Assembly (NCBI GenBank): GCA_963665495.1
Contig: OY762289.1
Location: 4,402,001 to 4,466,000, forward strand
Source: G963665495 sp963665495
GTDB lineage: Bacteria; Desulfobacterota; Desulfovibrionia; Desulfovibrionales; Desulfovibrionaceae
DNA length: 64,000 bases
Direction: 5' to 3'
Position numbers and translations under genes: made by a program. This document shows positions 62,000 through 64,000 of this stretch, piece by piece (the first letter of the stretch is position 1; every line of letters begins with the position of its first letter). The notes under the pieces are model-generated. The model did no database searches. It worked only from the letters and a program-made list of their open reading frames with translations, and was not told the DNA's origin.

Positions 62000-62434
62000 A
62001 TCCTCTGAAAACGCGTTTGATTTCGCCTCAGATGGCGCACTGTTTCCTCCTGTTTGCCCAAAAGCGTTTTGCGAATATTGGAAAAATCGGAACTCCGGAC
62101 AAAAAAGTGGCGGGAGCCAATTTTCGCTTCAAGGCTCTAAAATATGCTTTATTATAAAACTTCAGGTAGTTAGTAAAAAATTGCACGGATTCCATTTTTT
62201 CATTTCATGCTTTACAAATATGTAGAAAAAAGGTTGTGACAATTATGAAGAGAAAAAATACTATTTGCCAATTATGTCATTTTCTCATGAAGCGGGCAGA
62301 CGGTCGCCCTGGAAGCTGGAAACGGATTTCGGATGTAATTTGAGGCTGTTGGTCCGGGAAATGAGCGCAGGAAAAGGCCTGGAAGCTTTTGGCACTGAAG
62401 TTGCTTATTATTCTGCAATGCCAGGAGGCGAATT
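62000..62434. other. Intergenic control region between ridA operon and araC-type gene
   Basis: About 435 bases, AT-rich in its middle. A minus-strand TATAAT (62156-62151) could serve the ridA operon, though its -35 is poor. No reading frame worth calling. An AraC binding site would be expected here as direct repeats; none is obvious by eye. Confidence 0.5.
62236..62264 (+). promoter_or_regulatory. Candidate promoter of the araC-type gene
   Basis: GTGACA (62236-62241), 17 bases, TACTAT (62259-62264), about 170 bases upstream of the GTG start. Confidence 0.4.
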
Positions 62435-63196
62435 GTGATACCTGAAAAACCCTACATGCCTGAACAACCTTTCTTTGAGTTGTCCACCGAAAACTATGTT
62501 TCCCGGTTCGGCGCGTACTCCGGGGGCATGGCGCAGTATTACAGTTTCATTGTCGCTCCGGGCGCGGATCGCACCATCGTCGCGGTCCCTGACGGCACCA
62601 TCGACATTCTTTTCCACTGTTCGGGCGACCAGTCCGAGGCCCGGATTTGCGGTTCGGTCAAAAAAGGCACCCGTGTGGCCTTCGAACGCGGCAGCCTGTA
62701 TTTCGGGGCCCGTTTCTTTCCCGGCACTGCCGAGGCCCTGCTGCGCTGCCCGCTCAATCAGTTCACGGAGCAGCGGATTCTGCTGAACGACGTACAGGGA
62801 AGCGCCGGGGAACTGGTCGAACGCATCAACCTGTTCGAAAAATTTCATACGGCCCGTACGGCCCACAACACCCGCGCGTCCTCGCTGGTTGCTTTTCTGC
62901 TCGGCAAAATCAACGCTTCCTGCGGAGAACTCCGGGTTAGCGAACTGGCCGAAGCCACCGGCTATTCCGTCCGGCACATCAGCGGCGTCTTTACCCGGGC
63001 CGTGGGCATCTCGCCCAAGCTCTATTCGCGCATCGTCCGTTTCCAGCGCTGCTTCGAACTGCTGCGCAAGCACCGGAAACCCTCCTTCGCCAACCTGGCC
63101 CTGGACAGCGGCTATTACGACCAGGCCCACCTCATCAACGAATTCCGCGAATTCTCCCTGTGCACGCCCATCCAGGCTTTGGGCGTCTGCGCGTAG
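62435..63196 (+). CDS. AraC-family transcriptional regulator
   Basis: The 253-residue protein has an N-terminal sensor domain of about 150 residues and a C-terminal AraC double helix-turn-helix (Leu-Arg-Val-Ser-Glu-Leu-Ala-Glu-Ala-Thr-Gly-Tyr-Ser; Leu-Ala-Leu-Asp-Ser-Gly-Tyr-Tyr-Asp-Gln-Ala-His). Starts at GTG 62435, six bases after AGGAGG. It is divergent from the ten-gene minus-strand operon and is its likely regulator, with the substrate as inducer (inference). Confidence 0.9.
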   Translation: MIPEKPYMPEQPFFELSTENYVSRFGAYSGGMAQYYSFIVAPGADRTIVAVPDGTIDILFHCSGDQSEARICGSVKKGTRVAFERGSLYFGARFFPGTAEALLRCPLNQFTEQRILLNDVQGSAGELVERINLFEKFHTARTAHNTRASSLVAFLLGKINASCGELRVSELAEATGYSVRHISGVFTRAVGISPKLYSRIVRFQRCFELLRKHRKPSFANLALDSGYYDQAHLINEFREFSLCTPIQALGVCA

Positions 63197-63378
63197 GAAC
63201 TTTCTGGCCAGGATCCTGGCAAACGAACTTGGCTTGCGTACTCCCGCGTACCAGTGGGTAAACATACGCCCTCGCCCCTGGTCGAAAAACACTTTCCTGA
63301 TTCTGCAATAAGAACCGGACCCGCCCCCAGGTACGCGCTTCACAGCCGCTAATGCATTGAATGTACTATATCTGCTTC

Positions 63379-63409
63379 TTGACAGCGCCTGCGGAAATAC
63401 GCTTATGTA
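63379..63409 (+). promoter_or_regulatory. Candidate promoter of a small interrupted gene
   Basis: TTGACA (63379-63384) and TATGTA (63404-63409), 19 bases apart, about 45 bases upstream of a small reading frame with a strong ribosome site. Spacing is long, so weak evidence. Confidence 0.3.
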
Positions 63410-63454
63410 CTATGCATTGCTACAACATCTGAAACCGGCAGGAGGGGAGACAGC

Positions 63455-63577
63455 ATGGCCGATTCTATTCCATTCATTGTTTTCGCCACCCAGAAAGATA
63501 ACGATGCCCAGGAAGGAGCAACAAAAAGTCTTTTCGCTCACAAGGGAGACGAGGAAGAAGCGCAATTGAAAGACTGA
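63455..63577 (+). CDS. Short reading frame ending at the IS3 left end
   Basis: A 40-residue frame starts at ATG 63455 behind a strong ribosome site (GGAGGGGAGA, about 63441-63450) and stops at the TGA 63575-63577. That TGA is the first three bases of the presumed IS3 left end, so the gene may have been cut by insertion and its 3' end lost or moved outside the window. The peptide is charged, mostly Asp/Glu/Lys in the second half, and matches no family I know. Confidence 0.4.
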   Translation: MADSIPFIVFATQKDNDAQEGATKSLFAHKGDEEEAQLKD

Positions 63578-63639
63578 GATGCCCCAAAGATGACGGACAC
63601 CTGCTGAGAGGTTAAGGTTCGCTCATGCAGGAGGAACGC

Positions 63640-63927
63640 ATGGGAAAGACCAAATCGTACTCGAAGGAATTTAAGCTCTCAGCGGCCAAGCTGGTGACAG
63701 ATCTTGGCTATTCTTACAAGGAAGCTGCCAGCCAGCTCGGTTGCAGCTCCTGGTCCATCAGACAGTGGGTCATCAAGTTACGGGAAATCGGTGAATTGCC
63801 ACCGGTCAATGAAACGGCCACTTCTGCTCAAGAGCTCAAAAAGCTCAGGGATGAAAACGCACAGTTACGAATTGAGAACGAAATATTAAAAAAGGCAGCG
63901 GCGTACTTTGCCAAGCAGTCCCTGTAA
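63640..63927 (+). CDS. IS3-family transposase OrfA
   Basis: The 95-residue DNA-binding half has a helix-turn-helix (Ser-Tyr-Lys-Glu-Ala-Ala-Ser-Gln-Leu-Gly-Cys) and a leucine-zipper-like heptad (Leu-Lys-Lys-Leu-Arg-Asp-Glu-Asn-Ala-Gln-Leu-Arg). ATG 63640 follows GGAGGAACGC. The TAA at 63925-63927 is bypassed by a -1 frameshift to make the fusion transposase. Confidence 0.9.
   Translation: MGKTKSYSKEFKLSAAKLVTDLGYSYKEAASQLGCSSWSIRQWVIKLREIGELPPVNETATSAQELKKLRDENAQLRIENEILKKAAAYFAKQSL
63888..63894 (+). promoter_or_regulatory. Programmed -1 ribosomal frameshift site (A-AAA-AAG)
   Basis: The heptamer A AAA AAG lies in the correct codon phase of orfA; a -1 slip there joins the orfB frame, which is open from 63894 to the window end. 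This is the classic IS3 arrangement. Confidence 0.85.
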
Positions 63928-64000
63928 GGTACGCCTGGATTGATGCTCATAAGGGACTTTTTAAATTGAAAGATCTGTGTCGAATGCTTTCCGTGAGTCG
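63894..64000 (+). CDS. IS3-family transposase OrfB (start, truncated by the window)
   Basis: After the frameshift the frame reads through to Arg-Tyr-Ala-Trp-Ile-Asp, followed by Leu-Cys-Arg-Met-Leu-Ser-Val-Ser at the window edge, the usual beginning of the OrfB integrase half, before the DDE domain. It is open to the end of the window. Confidence 0.8.

Larger units (their letters stand above)
63575..64000 (+). mobile_element. IS3-family insertion sequence (left part)
   Basis: An IS3-type element begins about 63575 with TGAGATGCCCC, in the style of IS3 terminal repeats, and runs out of the window. It carries orfA and the start of orfB in the -1 frame. The right end, the direct repeats and the true left boundary cannot be checked. 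Confidence 0.75.

Noticed and set aside
1..64000. tRNA, rRNA and CRISPR elements
   Set aside because: No T-arm motif with a supporting cloverleaf, no rRNA-like sequence and no regularly spaced repeats were seen in the intergenic regions.

Overview
The window looks like chromosomal DNA from a motile, anaerobic, sulfate-reducer-type deltaproteobacterium (Desulfovibrionales-like). This assignment is inferred from gene content: a flgBC-fliEFGHI operon, a pheT-merR pair, a NikR/FolE2 pair, a stand-alone IMP cyclohydrolase, many large TPR proteins and sensor kinases, and a GC-rich coding background interrupted by AT-rich islets. No rRNA, tRNA or CRISPR array was recognised.

Layout. 0-4.1 kb: end of murJ, a hotdog thioesterase, an MFS exporter and a degenerate receiver-TPR protein. 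4.7-12.7 kb: a tightly coupled signalling operon (membrane HAMP-GAF histidine kinase, a similar hybrid kinase with three receivers, and a CheR methyltransferase). 12.8-14.5 kb: an AT-rich two-gene islet of unknown function. 14.7-25.1 kb: an eight-gene minus-strand operon in which every product carries an export signal. It encodes a CsgG-like/DUF4384 protein, a Lys-rich coiled-coil protein, a 1117-aa TPR-CHAT (caspase-like) protein, an OmpA peptidoglycan-binding protein, a FlgT-N-like protein, a TPR lipoprotein and two small secreted proteins, and it ends in a strong terminator. This is my first candidate for an undescribed system: an envelope-located CHAT protease machine.

25.1-26.2 kb is an AT-rich stretch without genes, followed by pheT (without pheS beside it) behind its own promoter and a leader with three consecutive hairpins, then merR and a GT-C type membrane glycosyltransferase. 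30.8-32.8 kb: a methyltransferase-nikR-folE2 operon. 33-42.4 kb: YajQ, an NtrC-type regulator, a Tat-exported amidohydrolase, a dispersed palindromic repeat, a 543-aa TPR protein, the GltS glutamate symporter, a complete BLUF photoreceptor and a secreted subtilase with VCBS-like repeats. 42.6-48.6 kb: the basal-body operon flgB-flgC-fliE-fliF-fliG-fliH-fliI. 49-53 kb: a TPR protein, IMP cyclohydrolase, BirA, a YjbQ protein and a secreted protein.

53.1-62.0 kb is the second candidate system. Ten minus-strand genes with short or overlapping junctions encode RidA, an ornithine-cyclodeaminase-family protein, and a four-subunit amino/imino-acid dehydrogenase related to the HcnABC, opine oxidase and D-hydroxyproline dehydrogenase enzymes. 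They continue with aspartase, an APC permease, a NifI1-like PII protein and an unknown protein. A divergent AraC regulator lies upstream. The set reads as uptake and oxidation of an amino- or imino-acid (opine-like) compound, imine handling by RidA and the OCD protein, release of fumarate and ammonia by aspartase, and nitrogen control by PII. The window ends in the left end of an IS3-family element with a canonical -1 frameshift site.
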